This document shows positions 7,867-17,672 of a DNA stretch of 64,000 nucleotides, piece by piece. Within the stretch, counting starts at the first letter, position 1, and the number at the start of each line of letters is the position of its first letter. The DNA comes from Shewanella oncorhynchi. Its GTDB lineage: Bacteria; Pseudomonadota; Gammaproteobacteria; Enterobacterales; Shewanellaceae. Under the pieces are notes generated by a model. It worked only from the letters and a program-made list of their open reading frames with translations, was not told the origin of the DNA and made no database searches. The position numbers and the translations under genes are program-made. Location of the stretch: the NCBI RefSeq assembly GCF_012584455.1, contig NZ_JABAEB010000007.1, forward strand, positions 62,001 through 126,000, written 5' to 3'.

Positions 7867-9234
7867 ATGAAAGACAGACACGGGCTGCTCACCGCGCCAA
7901 TTGGTCGTGTACTGCTCAACATGAGCCTCCCCAACTTAATTGGCATTATGACCATTCTAGGTTTCAGCCTCGCTGACACTTTTTTTATCAGCCAATTGGG
8001 CACCGAAGCCTTAGCCGCCATCAGTTTTACCTTTCCGGTAACCTTAGTGATCTCTAGCATCGCCATTGGTATTGGCGCTGGAGTCTCGACCAATTTAGGC
8101 CGACTTATCGGTTCGGGTAATGCCCACAAGGCCAAAGTGTTCTTGCATGATGCCTTATTGCTCACCTTTGTCTTGATCGCCAGTTTAGCCGCACTGGGTA
8201 GCATTTTTATTACGCCATTGTTTCGCTTACTCGGGGCAAACGATGACAGCTTGCCGCTGATCCACGACTATATGATTTACTGGTATGTCAGCGCACCGCT
8301 GCTGGTATTGTTGATGGTAGGCAATCAAGGCTTACGTTCCACTGGCGACACCCGCTCGCCGGCGATGATCATGGCGCTGGCGGCACTCATCAATCTTATC
8401 CTCGATCCGTTACTGATTTTTGGTATTGGGCCATTTCCACGTTTAGAAATCCAAGGCGCCGCAATTGCAACCCTGTTCGCTTGGTTGATTGCCTTATCTT
8501 TGTCGGGATATTTGTTGATTGTCAGGCGCAAAATGCTCGAATGGACCGCCTTTGACATAGACAGAATGCGCGCGAACTGGAGCAAATTAGCCCATATCGC
8601 ACAACCCGCCGCCTTGATGAATTTAATCAATCCACTAGCCAATGCCATTATTATGGCCATGTTGGCGCATATCGATCACAGCGCAGTGGCAGCCTTTGGT
8701 GCCGGTACTCGGTTAGAGTCAGTGCTATTAATAGTGGTGATGGCACTGTCGTCGAGTTTAATGCCCTTTATTGCGCAAAACTTAGGGGCAGGACAGCCAC
8801 AAAGGGCGAAAGAAGCCCTGCTGTTATCGATAAAATTTATCTTTATTTTCCAAACCTTACTCTATATCCCCCTGATCTTTTTAGCCGAGCCTATCGCGCA
8901 TTTATTCAGTACCGATCCACAGGTTATCGAATGGCTAAGTTTTTATATCTTAGTGCTGCCCTGCGCCTACGGACCTTTGGGTATAGTGATTATTGTCGCG
9001 ACCTCCCTCAATGCCTACCACAGGCCTATGAGTTCATTAGTCATCAATCTGTGCCGCTTAGTGCTGCTCATGCTGCCGCTAGCAGCCTTGGGATCGTATA
9101 TAGGTGACGTTAAAGGCCTGCTGCTCGCGCTACCTGTGACCAATATTTTGATGGGAATTGCCTGTTACTGGCTGGCGCAGCGGATCTGTGAGCCCACAAA
9201 GATCACGACCGCAAACGCCATTAGCGAGGGGTAA
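7867..9234 (+). CDS. MATE family efflux transporter
   Basis: A 455-residue inner-membrane protein with about 12 hydrophobic helices in two homologous halves, as in MATE (NorM/DinF-like) drug/cation antiporters. The N-terminal segment with LLNMSLPNLIGIMTILGFSLADTFFISQLG matches the family start, split here as LLNMSLPNLIGIMTI and ADTFFISQLG, and GNQGLRSTGDTRSPA is the typical loop with a Gly-Asp-Thr motif. Substrates cannot be read from sequence. Transcribed alone, and its stop is one base from the convergent LysR gene end. Confidence 0.9.
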   Translation: MKDRHGLLTAPIGRVLLNMSLPNLIGIMTILGFSLADTFFISQLGTEALAAISFTFPVTLVISSIAIGIGAGVSTNLGRLIGSGNAHKAKVFLHDALLLTFVLIASLAALGSIFITPLFRLLGANDDSLPLIHDYMIYWYVSAPLLVLLMVGNQGLRSTGDTRSPAMIMALAALINLILDPLLIFGIGPFPRLEIQGAAIATLFAWLIALSLSGYLLIVRRKMLEWTAFDIDRMRANWSKLAHIAQPAALMNLINPLANAIIMAMLAHIDHSAVAAFGAGTRLESVLLIVVMALSSSLMPFIAQNLGAGQPQRAKEALLLSIKFIFIFQTLLYIPLIFLAEPIAHLFSTDPQVIEWLSFYILVLPCAYGPLGIVIIVATSLNAYHRPMSSLVINLCRLVLLMLPLAALGSYIGDVKGLLLALPVTNILMGIACYWLAQRICEPTKITTANAISEG

Positions 9235-9235
9235 A

Positions 9236-10225
9236 CTAGCTTGATTTTTTAACGGGAAAGCGCAACACGTCGTCTGAAAACGCTCCAGTAGAGGCTTTGC
9301 AGGATCGACGTGGGCCTTGCTCACTCATGTTGATCGGCACGCCATTTGGTACTAACTCTTGCATGATATAGTCGATAAAGCGTCGACAGGCTAAACTTAC
9401 GTAACGTCTTGATGGATAAGCTAAGAAACACTCGCCTTGGTGGGGCTGGATTTCAGGTAACAAAGTCACTAATTCACCGCTTTGTACATATTCATCCACG
9501 ACTTCAGCAGGCGCATACACGATACCGCGTCCTTGCAATCCAAACTCAACCGCCACTTCAATACTGTTCGAGCAGAAATTGCCTCTGACTCTCACCTCTT
9601 GTTCTGAACCGATAAATAACTCATTAAAAATTTTGCCGTTGGATAAACGGAACATAGACACATTATGTGCTTCAATCTCTTTCGGTGTTTTAGGTGTACC
9701 GTGTGCCGCTAAATATTGCGGACTGGCGTAAAAACGTAAGTCAGTGGTAAAAATTGGCCGCACCACTAAATCTAAGGTATCCAACGCAGGCTCGACTACA
9801 AAGGCCACATCGAGATTATGTTTCACCATATCAACGGATTCTGAACTGCTGATGACTTCTAAGGTGAGTTTAGGGTGCATATCCATAAAGCGGAAAATGG
9901 CTTGCATCAAGATTTTCATGCTGTGGATAGGGAACATTTGAATACGCAAATGCCCGCTGATCTCAGCATCGTCATTGGTCATTTCGAATAGGGTTTCGTC
10001 GAGCTGAGCCAAAATATTCTGCGAGCGCTGGTAAAAATGACTGCCCGCAGAAGTGAGCGTCATAGAGCGGCTCTGACGGTGGAACAATTTAATGTTCAGC
10101 TCATCTTCCAAGGCTTGCAAACGTCGACTCACAGTCGATTTAGGTAAGTTAAGTAAATCCGCCGCTTCAATCAAACTACCGGTTTCAGCAATTCGGTGGA
10201 ATAACGCTAAGTCCTCTGTCTTCAT
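9236..10225 (-). CDS. LysR-family transcriptional regulator
   Basis: A regulator of about 329 residues with an N-terminal winged helix-turn-helix (ETGSLIEAADLLNLPKSTVS, roughly residues 14-33) and a C-terminal effector-binding domain. The start was taken at 10225 (MKTEDLALFH) rather than 10270, because AAGGT sits just before it and the homology begins there. It is divergent from the RND pair that starts at 10354, so it probably controls that pump and itself; the inducer is unknown. Confidence 0.9.
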   Translation of the reverse strand: MKTEDLALFHRIAETGSLIEAADLLNLPKSTVSRRLQALEDELNIKLFHRQSRSMTLTSAGSHFYQRSQNILAQLDETLFEMTNDDAEISGHLRIQMFPIHSMKILMQAIFRFMDMHPKLTLEVISSSESVDMVKHNLDVAFVVEPALDTLDLVVRPIFTTDLRFYASPQYLAAHGTPKTPKEIEAHNVSMFRLSNGKIFNELFIGSEQEVRVRGNFCSNSIEVAVEFGLQGRGIVYAPAEVVDEYVQSGELVTLLPEIQPHQGECFLAYPSRRYVSLACRRFIDYIMQELVPNGVPINMSEQGPRRSCKASTGAFSDDVLRFPVKKSS

Positions 10226-10353
10226 TTTGACCTTAAGTTCAATCTCATTATGTGGGACTGATAATCCCAAAGTATCCCGTTTATTGCAACTAATTTAGCT
10301 GGTATCTTCGCGCCCAGAAATGCTGACAATTTGTTAACTAGGAAATCTCCACC

Positions 10354-11436
10354 ATGAAATCATATCGACTCTTGCCGCTGACAATGCTGCTTCCAGCCCT
10401 GATCAGTGGTTGTTCGCCTGCGGAAAGTTCAGTGCAAGTGGCAACAATTCGTCCGGTTAAACTGTTTGAAGTACTCAATGTAGAAGACGGAGATTTCAGA
10501 ACATTTCCAGCCCGCGTTGCCGCCAATAGTCGCGCAGAATTGTCGTTCCGCATTTCAGGACAATTAACAGAATTAGCATTAGTTGAAGGGCAAAGAGTCA
10601 CTCAAGGTAGCTTACTCGCAAAACTTGATGACAGGGACGCCCACAATAATTTAATGACCCGCGAGGCGGAGCATGAACTGTTAGCCGCTGACTTTAAACG
10701 TAAAGTCGAGCTACTCAATCGCAAGCTGATTTCACAATCTGAGTTTGATAGCACTCAAGCGCAACTCAAATCGGCCACCGCCGCCTTAGCCGCTGCACGC
10801 GATCAACTGAGTTACACCCGTTTAACGGCACCTTTTAGCGGTACAGTCGCCAAACGTTTAGTGGATAACCACCAAATAGTGCAAGCAAACCAAGGGGTAT
10901 TAACATTACAAAACAATAATTTGCTCGATATTAGCATTCAAGTTCCCGAGTCGATGGCGGCGGGTTTGAAGCAATATACCGATCAAGCTCATTTTACAGC
11001 TAAGGTGCGTTTTAGTGCCTTCCCCGAGCAAAGTTTCGATGCCAAATTTAAAGAATACTCGACTCAAGTCACGCCGGGCACCCAAGCCTATGAAGTGGTG
11101 TTTTCGTTACCTCAACCTCAAGATATTCAGTTACTTCCAGGAATGAGTGCCGAGTTGACCTTAGCCTTAGTCAAAGATCCTAGTGCCCTTGCGTCAACGG
11201 TAGTGCCAGTGACCGCTATCGATAAGCGCGACCAAGATGGCCAAGTGCAAGTGTGGATTTATCAAGCGCAATCGGGTGAAGTAAAACCGACGATGGTGAC
11301 GCTAGGACGCGTGAGTAATCAAGGTGTTGAGATTTTAACGGGCGTCAACAAGGGCGATCTCATCGTCAGCGCTGGAGTGTCTCAATTATCCGATGGCATG
11401 AAAGTCAAACCACTACGCTGGCAGCGTGGGGTGTAA
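10354..11436 (+). CDS. RND efflux periplasmic adaptor (lipoprotein)
   Basis: A 360-residue membrane-fusion protein linking an RND pump to an outer-membrane channel. A lipoprotein signal ends in LISGC (lipidated Cys20), followed by a biotinyl-lipoyl-like part (RISGQLTELALVEGQRVTQG), a coiled-coil hairpin around residues 95-150, and beta-barrel domains. Its stop is followed within three bases by the ATG of the pump, so the two are translated as a unit. No outer-membrane TolC partner is nearby. Confidence 0.93.
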   Translation: MKSYRLLPLTMLLPALISGCSPAESSVQVATIRPVKLFEVLNVEDGDFRTFPARVAANSRAELSFRISGQLTELALVEGQRVTQGSLLAKLDDRDAHNNLMTREAEHELLAADFKRKVELLNRKLISQSEFDSTQAQLKSATAALAAARDQLSYTRLTAPFSGTVAKRLVDNHQIVQANQGVLTLQNNNLLDISIQVPESMAAGLKQYTDQAHFTAKVRFSAFPEQSFDAKFKEYSTQVTPGTQAYEVVFSLPQPQDIQLLPGMSAELTLALVKDPSALASTVVPVTAIDKRDQDGQVQVWIYQAQSGEVKPTMVTLGRVSNQGVEILTGVNKGDLIVSAGVSQLSDGMKVKPLRWQRGV

Positions 11437-11439
11437 TTG

Positions 11440-14400
11440 ATGAACATTGCAGAATATTCGATACGCCACAAAGTCATCAGTTGGATGTTTGTGTTGCTAC
11501 TACTCGTGGGTGGTAGCGTCAGTTTTACCGGTTTGGGGCAACTAGAATTCCCCGAATTTACCATTAAAGAAGCTTTAGTGATCACGGCTTATCCCGGTGC
11601 ATCGCCTGAGCAAGTTGAAGAAGAAGTGACATTACCGCTCGAAGATGCCCTGCAGCAACTCGACGCCATTAAGCATGTGACTTCAATTAATAGTGCGGGT
11701 TTATCACAAATCCAAATCGAGATTAAAGAAAGCTACGATAAAACCAGCCTGCCGCAGGTGTGGGATGAAGTGCGTCGTAAAGTTAATGATGCTGCGGGAA
11801 ACTTGCCGCCGGGCACAGCAACGCCACAGGTGATGGACGACTTTGGCGATGTGTATGGCATTTTATTTAACCTTTCGGGACCTGATTACAGCAACCGCGA
11901 GTTGAGCAATTACGCCGACTATCTGCGCCGTGAGCTAGTGCTAGTACCTGGAGTGAAAAAGGTTTCTGTTGCTGGCAACGTCACCGAGCAAGTCGTGATT
12001 GAAATCTCCCAGCAAAAGCTATCGGCACTGGGGTTAGATCAGAGCTATATCTATGGCTTAGTGAACAATCAAAACGTCGTCTCTAACGCGGGCAGCTTAG
12101 TGATTGGCGATAACCGTATCCGCATTCATCCCACGGGCGAATTTAGCAATGTGCAGGATCTCGCGCGTTTAATCGTCAGCCCTCCGGGTAGTTCTGAGCT
12201 GATTTACCTTGGCGACATTGCCAATATTGAAAGGGATTATGACGAAACCCCTAACGAGCTTTATCACAATAAAGGTGAAGCTGCGTTATCGCTGGGGATT
12301 TCTTTCTCTAGTGGTGTGAATGTAGTCGAAATCGGGCAAAAGGTCAGTGACCGTTTAGCCGAGCTTGAATCGCAACGCCCAATCGGCATGAATTTAGCGA
12401 CGGTTTATAATCAAAGCCAGGCGGTAGATGAGACAGTTAACGGCTTCTTAATCAACCTAATGGAATCCATTGCCATAGTGATCGCCGTGCTTCTGCTGTT
12501 TATGGGATTGCGCTCAGGCCTGTTGATGGGCCTGATCTTACTGCTGACGATTCTAGGTACTTTTATCGTGATGAAAGTGCTCGGGATTGAGCTACAGCTC
12601 ATCTCCCTCGGCGCACTCATTATTGCCCTTGGTATGTTGGTCGATAACGCTATTGTCGTTACTGAAGGCATTTTAATTGGTATCCGTCGCGGTAAGACCC
12701 GTTTGGAAGCGGCCAAACAGATAGTGTCCCAAACCCAGTGGCCGTTATTGGGCGCGACTGTGATTGCCATTATTGCCTTTGCCCCCATTGGCTTATCGCA
12801 AAATGCCGCCGGTGAGTTCTGCCGTTCTTTATTCCAAGTGTTGATGATTTCACTGTTTATCAGCTGGATCACCGCCATCACACTCACGCCGTTTTTCTGT
12901 CATCTGTTATTTAAAGATGCGCCGAGCGATGAAGAAGCCCAAGACCCCTACAAGGGCTGGTTCTTCAGCTTATATCGCACAAGCTTAATTGTAGCGCTGC
13001 GCTTTAGACTGGTGAGCATACTGCTGGTTATCACTATGCTTTTCAGCGCTGTGGTGGGCTTTGGTCATATCAAGAATGTGTTCTTTCCTGCTTCTAACAC
13101 GCCGATTTTCTTTGTGGATATCTGGATGCCAGAGGGGACTGACATCAAGGCGACCGAGCGTTTTACCGCTGATATCGAGAAGTTAATGCTTACGCTGAAC
13201 GAGCAAAAAGACGTTGGGCTAAAACACTTAACAACCGTTATTGGCCAAGGTTCGCAGCGCTTCGTACTGCCCTATCAGCCAGAAAAAGGCTATCCCGCCT
13301 TTGCCCAGTTGATTGTAGAAATGCAGGATTTAGACGCAGTTAAAGCCTATATGCCAGAATTAGAAACCTTGTTAAATCAACGTTTCCCACAGGCACAATA
13401 TCGTTTAAAAAACATGGAGAACGGCCCTTCGCCCGCCGCCAAAATTGAGGCACGCTTTTACGGTGATAACCCAGAAGTGCTGCGCGCTTTAGGTGCTCAA
13501 GCCGAGGCGATTTTCCACGCCGAACCAAGCATGGATGGCATACGTCACAACTGGCGTAATCAGGTGCCCCTGATCCGTCCGCAACTGGAAAATGCCCAAG
13601 CGCGCGAAACAGGGATCAGTAAGCAAGATCTCGACAATGCCCTATTGGTTAACTTTAGCGGTAAGCAAATTGGTTTATACCGAGAAACCAGCCACTTGCT
13701 GCCCATCGTCGCCAGAGCGCCCGCCGAAGAACGTTTGCAGGCCGACAGCCTATGGAAGCTGCAAATTTGGAGCAGCGAACACAATACCTTTGTGCCCGCC
13801 ACCCAAGTAGTCAGTAGCTTCAACACTGAGTGGGAAAATCCGCTGGTGATGCGCCGCGATCGCATGCGCATGCTCGCAGTAATGGCCGATCCTAAGCTTG
13901 GTAGCAATGAAACTGCCGATTCTGTACTGCGCAAAATCAAAGACCATGTCGAAGCGATCAGCTTGCCCGCGGGTTACCGCTTGGAATGGGGCGGTGAATT
14001 TGAAACCGCAGGTGAAGCACAAGCGTCGGTATTTAGCTCAATTCCCTTAGGTTATCTGGCGATGTTTTTGATTACCGTATTCTTGTTCAACTCAGTGCGT
14101 CAGCCCTTAGTGATCTGGTTTACTGTGCCACTGGCATTGATTGGGGTTTCAGCGGGACTCTTGTTGTTCGATGCGCCCTTCAGCTTTATGGCACTACTCG
14201 GATTACTGAGTTTGTCGGGCATGGTGATTAAAAACGGTATTGTCTTGGTCGATCAGATCAACCTCGAGCTCAGTGAAGGTAAACCAGCCTATTTTGCCTT
14301 AATCGACTCCTGTGTCAGCCGTGTTCGTCCAGTGATGATGGCCGCGATAACCACTATGCTCGGGATGATACCGCTGATCCCCGACGCGTTTTTCGGTTCT

Positions 14401-14526
14401 ATGGCGATTACAATTATTTTCGGTCTAGGCTTCGCTTCTCTGCTGACGCTCATCGTACTGCCAGTGATGTACAGCCTAGTATTCAATATCAAAGCGACGG
14501 CAACAGGAGGTCAATCACCCAGCTAA
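11440..14526 (+). CDS. RND family efflux pump, inner-membrane permease
   Basis: About 1028 residues with the RND layout: one N-terminal helix, a large periplasmic loop, six helices, then a repeat. The fourth-helix proton-relay region ALGMLVDNAIVVTEG has the expected Asp. It belongs to the hydrophobe/amphiphile efflux group and exports drugs, bile-salt-like compounds or similar by proton exchange; the substrate is unknown. I start it at the ATG (11440), directly after the TTG that would give one extra residue. Probably under the divergent LysR regulator. Confidence 0.93.
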   Translation: MNIAEYSIRHKVISWMFVLLLLVGGSVSFTGLGQLEFPEFTIKEALVITAYPGASPEQVEEEVTLPLEDALQQLDAIKHVTSINSAGLSQIQIEIKESYDKTSLPQVWDEVRRKVNDAAGNLPPGTATPQVMDDFGDVYGILFNLSGPDYSNRELSNYADYLRRELVLVPGVKKVSVAGNVTEQVVIEISQQKLSALGLDQSYIYGLVNNQNVVSNAGSLVIGDNRIRIHPTGEFSNVQDLARLIVSPPGSSELIYLGDIANIERDYDETPNELYHNKGEAALSLGISFSSGVNVVEIGQKVSDRLAELESQRPIGMNLATVYNQSQAVDETVNGFLINLMESIAIVIAVLLLFMGLRSGLLMGLILLLTILGTFIVMKVLGIELQLISLGALIIALGMLVDNAIVVTEGILIGIRRGKTRLEAAKQIVSQTQWPLLGATVIAIIAFAPIGLSQNAAGEFCRSLFQVLMISLFISWITAITLTPFFCHLLFKDAPSDEEAQDPYKGWFFSLYRTSLIVALRFRLVSILLVITMLFSAVVGFGHIKNVFFPASNTPIFFVDIWMPEGTDIKATERFTADIEKLMLTLNEQKDVGLKHLTTVIGQGSQRFVLPYQPEKGYPAFAQLIVEMQDLDAVKAYMPELETLLNQRFPQAQYRLKNMENGPSPAAKIEARFYGDNPEVLRALGAQAEAIFHAEPSMDGIRHNWRNQVPLIRPQLENAQARETGISKQDLDNALLVNFSGKQIGLYRETSHLLPIVARAPAEERLQADSLWKLQIWSSEHNTFVPATQVVSSFNTEWENPLVMRRDRMRMLAVMADPKLGSNETADSVLRKIKDHVEAISLPAGYRLEWGGEFETAGEAQASVFSSIPLGYLAMFLITVFLFNSVRQPLVIWFTVPLALIGVSAGLLLFDAPFSFMALLGLLSLSGMVIKNGIVLVDQINLELSEGKPAYFALIDSCVSRVRPVMMAAITTMLGMIPLIPDAFFGSMAITIIFGLGFASLLTLIVLPVMYSLVFNIKATATGGQSPS

Positions 14527-14929
14527 CCTGCTCCGCATTTTATCCAAAAACGCTTCCCGGCGCGGCCGGTCAGTCATTCGTGGCTGGCTGGCCATTTCAT
14601 TTTTGATCTATTACGGTTTGAGGGACAATTTAAACAAGCACATCCATTAGATAAACAAGTTTGGCAAACTGAGATTGGTCTTTAATTACGATAACTAATA
14701 TGACTGATAAATAAATATATTAATTAAAAAACATGAACTATCAGTTCCATATTTTCACCGCTAATACGGGACAATTACCTGTTACACACATTTACACGAG
14801 TAAATAGCAGCGGTATATTTAGTGCTGATTATTCATTTACAATGCCATCTGAAATACCACTACCTATAACTAACAACATAAACAATGTTATTACTTTGTT
14901 AGCATAATAATTTATGTTTGAGAAACATC
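14527..14929. other. AT-rich intergenic region after RND operon
   Basis: No gene seen. Near 14563-14597 an imperfect inverted repeat (GGCCGGTCAG with CTGGCTGGCC) may act as the terminator of the RND operon, although no T-run follows. The rest is AT-rich and marks a drop in GC that continues into the next genes. Confidence 0.4.
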
Positions 14930-15085
14930 ATGAAATTACGCTTTGATAGCGTCCAGACAATGAGTAAACAGACAATATTACTGGCAGTTATTAGCACTTT
15001 ACTAATACTCACTACAATCCCGTTTATCTGTAGGTCATTCTGGCTCGCACTTGTACTATTATGGTATGTTTTTTGTAGTTTTTAA
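14930..15085 (+). CDS. Possible 51-residue membrane protein
   Basis: A short frame, ATG at 14930 to TAA at 15083-15085. It reads MKLRFDSVQTMSKQ, then a hydrophobic stretch ILLAVISTLLILTTIPF and a second FWLALVLLWYVFCSF, i.e. two potential membrane helices with a short basic N-terminus. The ribosome-binding site (TGAGAAA) is weak. It lies 136 bases upstream of the DUF3187 gene on the same strand. No family recognised; it could be a chance frame. Confidence 0.4.
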   Translation: MKLRFDSVQTMSKQTILLAVISTLLILTTIPFICRSFWLALVLLWYVFCSF

Positions 15086-15221
15086 TTCTAAAATTAATTA
15101 GAAATCTGTCTAATCAAAAACTTTATTGCTTCAAACAGAAAATTTTCAGTCATTTATACATAACATCAGCCTCACTACAAAACATTGCTTTTAATAGAGA
15201 TTAGCTAAAAAAGAGTTTTCG

Positions 15222-16208
15222 ATGAAATATGCAAAGAAAATTTTATTTGTGACTATTAGAGCACCTCTAATTTATACGGTAATATTTTTACCGAGTACTT
15301 TCGCAGAAAATATCAATTATAGTCATTATGGGCCACTTCGTGTGCATGCCCAATCACCTACACATGCGGGTAGCTTAACGCCTCTACTTCGTTCAGGATT
15401 TGCACTGCCTGAAGGGAAAAAAGAAATATACGGATCTGCAACAGTAGCAAGTGTATGGGCTGAAACTGACGATTACTATGCTGACTATTATCATAATTCT
15501 CTTAATGGCGGAATAAAGTGGCAACTCACTGAAAAATGGATGTTTGATACTAATTATAAGTGGAGTTTTAGTGGGGATAACCATCTTGACTCGGTCACTA
15601 TCTGGTTTCATGATGCATTTGGTGTGGGTCAAAATGGCCGCGACAATACAATCAAAGACAAAAACCAAATATTTTCAAAGAATGGTATCAATCAACCTGA
15701 TCTTTCTGGCGATACGCTAACGAATGCCCTAAATTTCTATTTAGAATATCAATTGCTTAGTGAGGATAATTATGGTCTATCAATAGGTGGCAGCTTATAT
15801 TACAACCATGTTAATTCTGGCCCATTTGTAGATAACCGTTTTGAACAAGCATTACAGCTGAATTATAGCTATACATCTGGAATGCATCATTTTTATTCCA
15901 CTACAGGTATAAGCTTTAGACGAAATGATGAAAGTCTATCTGGAATAGACTATAAAGACCATGCTGTAATGTTATCTTTAGGTTATGAGTATTTAATGGG
16001 ACGCCATGGTTGGCTGATTGAATTACATCACTATGAAGGTTTACTCAAAACAGATAATGACTTTTCAAAACCTTCTCACGAAGTATTTCTAGGCTATAGG
16101 TATTATCTGAATAACAGTGCAATTGAATTTACTATCGTCGAAAACCTACTCAACATGGACAACAGCACTGATATTGCTTTTTCTCTTGGGTACAGAGTCA
16201 TGATTTAA
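15222..16208 (+). CDS. DUF3187 family outer-membrane protein
   Basis: A 328-residue exported protein. An N-terminal signal ends near TFAEN, followed by alternating aromatic-rich beta strands typical of an outer-membrane barrel, and a C-terminus of strand type (LGYRVMI). The motif RSGFALPEGKKEIYGS and the later FHDAFGVGQNGRD identify it as DUF3187, a family of unknown role in Shewanella and Vibrio-like bacteria. Codon use is visibly more AT-rich than its neighbours, suggesting acquisition. No partner gene is obvious apart from the possible small membrane protein upstream. Confidence 0.75.
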   Translation: MKYAKKILFVTIRAPLIYTVIFLPSTFAENINYSHYGPLRVHAQSPTHAGSLTPLLRSGFALPEGKKEIYGSATVASVWAETDDYYADYYHNSLNGGIKWQLTEKWMFDTNYKWSFSGDNHLDSVTIWFHDAFGVGQNGRDNTIKDKNQIFSKNGINQPDLSGDTLTNALNFYLEYQLLSEDNYGLSIGGSLYYNHVNSGPFVDNRFEQALQLNYSYTSGMHHFYSTTGISFRRNDESLSGIDYKDHAVMLSLGYEYLMGRHGWLIELHHYEGLLKTDNDFSKPSHEVFLGYRYYLNNSAIEFTIVENLLNMDNSTDIAFSLGYRVMI

Positions 16209-16483
16209 AAATACCTTACTTTATCGCATGAATGCGATCAAAAAGCTTTTCTCTAATATCATGTTAACTCTTATGCTGAGTGAGCGGGTTATTAGGATTG
16301 GAGTTTTTTTAAAAGTGAAATGCCTATTACGGGGGAGGTGAACCAGCGGCACAGGTCAGATTGATTCTGCGGGCCACTGGTATCTAAGGGATATTAGGGA
16401 GAAAACTCAAGCGATTAAACGCGATAATCAACTGAGTTAATCCAATAACAAACTAACGCAACAAGCGACTGAGACAATACGAG
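16209..16483. other. Intergenic region between DUF3187 gene and fxsA
   Basis: Convergent gene ends. A small hairpin (ATCGCAT/ATGCGAT) followed by CAAAAAGC near 16218-16240 could terminate the DUF3187 gene. Nothing else was recognised. Confidence 0.4.
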
Positions 16484-16531
16484 ACTAATACTAATACTAA
16501 TACTAAAACTAAAACTAAGACTAAGACTAAG
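16484..16531. repeat. Hexanucleotide tandem repeat overlapping fxsA stop
   Basis: Eight 6-base units on the plus strand: three ACTAAT, two ACTAAA and three ACTAAG. On the minus strand each unit supplies a TAG in the fxsA frame, so the fxsA stop codon is the first of eight in-frame TAG codons. Change in copy number would not alter the protein. Confidence 0.9.
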
Positions 16532-17123
16532 GCTTAGGATCTTTATCCTGTTCTTTGTCCTGCGCTTTATCAGAGAGTTGATGGCTAGCGGGTTTGATAT
16601 CACTTGGATCGACTTTATGTTCAAAGTCTCCCTCAAACACATTACCGTCCTTTTTCACACTATCATCAAATGGCGCTTGGCCAAATGGGTCCTGTGGCTT
16701 AGGCCCAAAAGGGCCTTGGCCTGCTTGAAAGCCACCGTGCATTGTTCCCTGTAAACCGGCAACAACCCGTAACTGCATGCGTTTGAACAACAAAGCAGCA
16801 ATGGGGCGACGGGTTAATGGCGTCAAGAATAATAGGCCAATGGCATCGGTCACAAAACCGGGGATCACGAGCAAGATGCCCGCCATTGCTAACATCATAC
16901 CTTCAACGATTTCTTGCCCCGGTGCTTCACCACGAGCCAGTTTTTGTTGTACTTGCATTAAGGTATTTAAGCCTTGGCTGCGAACCAGAGAGACCCCGAG
17001 CACGGCGGTAAACAGCACTAAACCTATGGTAGTCCAAGTGCCAAGCACTTCACCCACACGGATCAGCACCGACAGCTCTATTACTGGGATCAGCACAAAG
17101 AGTAAAAAAATAATGAAAAACAT
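16527..17123 (-). CDS. fxsA: FxsA family inner-membrane protein
   Basis: A 198-residue protein matching FxsA, whose overproduction in E. coli relieves exclusion of phage T7 by the F plasmid. The N-terminal 120 residues hold two to three membrane helices (MFFIIFLLFVLIPVIELSVL, TTIGLVLFTAVLGVSLV, MLAMAGILLVIPGFVTDAIG), with the conserved RSQG between them. The C-terminal 70 residues are hydrophilic, ending in a Lys/Asp/Gln-rich low-complexity tail beside the hexamer repeat. The cell role is unclear. Divergent from cutA. Confidence 0.9.
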   Translation of the reverse strand: MFFIIFLLFVLIPVIELSVLIRVGEVLGTWTTIGLVLFTAVLGVSLVRSQGLNTLMQVQQKLARGEAPGQEIVEGMMLAMAGILLVIPGFVTDAIGLLFLTPLTRRPIAALLFKRMQLRVVAGLQGTMHGGFQAGQGPFGPKPQDPFGQAPFDDSVKKDGNVFEGDFEHKVDPSDIKPASHQLSDKAQDKEQDKDPKP

Positions 17124-17166
17124 ACCGACCTCAGGTTTATCTGACTATCTCTGTAAACTAAATGGG

Positions 17167-17198
17167 GGTTATCCGGTCTTAATTCAAGTCAGGATAAC
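17167..17198. promoter_or_regulatory. Inverted repeat between fxsA and cutA
   Basis: GGTTATCC and GGATAACC form a perfect 8-bp inverted repeat 16 bases apart in the shared upstream region. It may be an operator or a leader hairpin of fxsA; no known protein site was recognised. Confidence 0.4.
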
Positions 17199-17348
17199 CA
17201 TTAGGACGAAGTAAGGGAGCAAAACACTGATATTTAGCTCACCCTTTTGTTAACCCGCTAATGTATGAGACCATTAAAACACGTAAAGTAGCCTAACGAA
17301 GTTGGCTTAAGCGAACTTTAAGATTCTTAAGAGACGATACCTAACACT

Positions 17349-17672
17349 ATGCAGCATCAGTATTTAGTGGTTAGCACTACCTGCCCCGATGAAGTACAAG
17401 CCAATACTTTGGCCCGAGCTTTAATTGAGTCGCGTATTGCCGCTTGTGTTCAGATTTCCGCCCCGATACGTTCAATTTATACTTGGGAAGGAAAAATCTG
17501 TGAAGAGCAAGAATTTAGCTTACAGATTAAATGTTTACAAAGTCGATATACAGAGTTAGAACAACTTGTGCTTAGGCTTCACCCTTATCAAGTACCCGAA
17601 ATTATTGCCGTGCCTGTGACCCACGGGCTACCAGCCTACTTAGATTGGATAAAAGACAACACTCAGCCATGA
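17349..17672 (+). CDS. cutA: Divalent cation tolerance protein CutA
   Basis: A 107-residue trimeric ferredoxin-like protein linked in E. coli to copper and other divalent-cation tolerance. Family features are the opening VVSTTCPDEVQANTLARALI, CVQI, SIYTWEGKI and the C-terminal HPYQVPEIIAVPV. Its stop overlaps the dsbD start by four bases (ATGA), the same cutA-dsbD coupling known from enteric bacteria. Very clear call. Confidence 0.97.
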   Translation: MQHQYLVVSTTCPDEVQANTLARALIESRIAACVQISAPIRSIYTWEGKICEEQEFSLQIKCLQSRYTELEQLVLRLHPYQVPEIIAVPVTHGLPAYLDWIKDNTQP

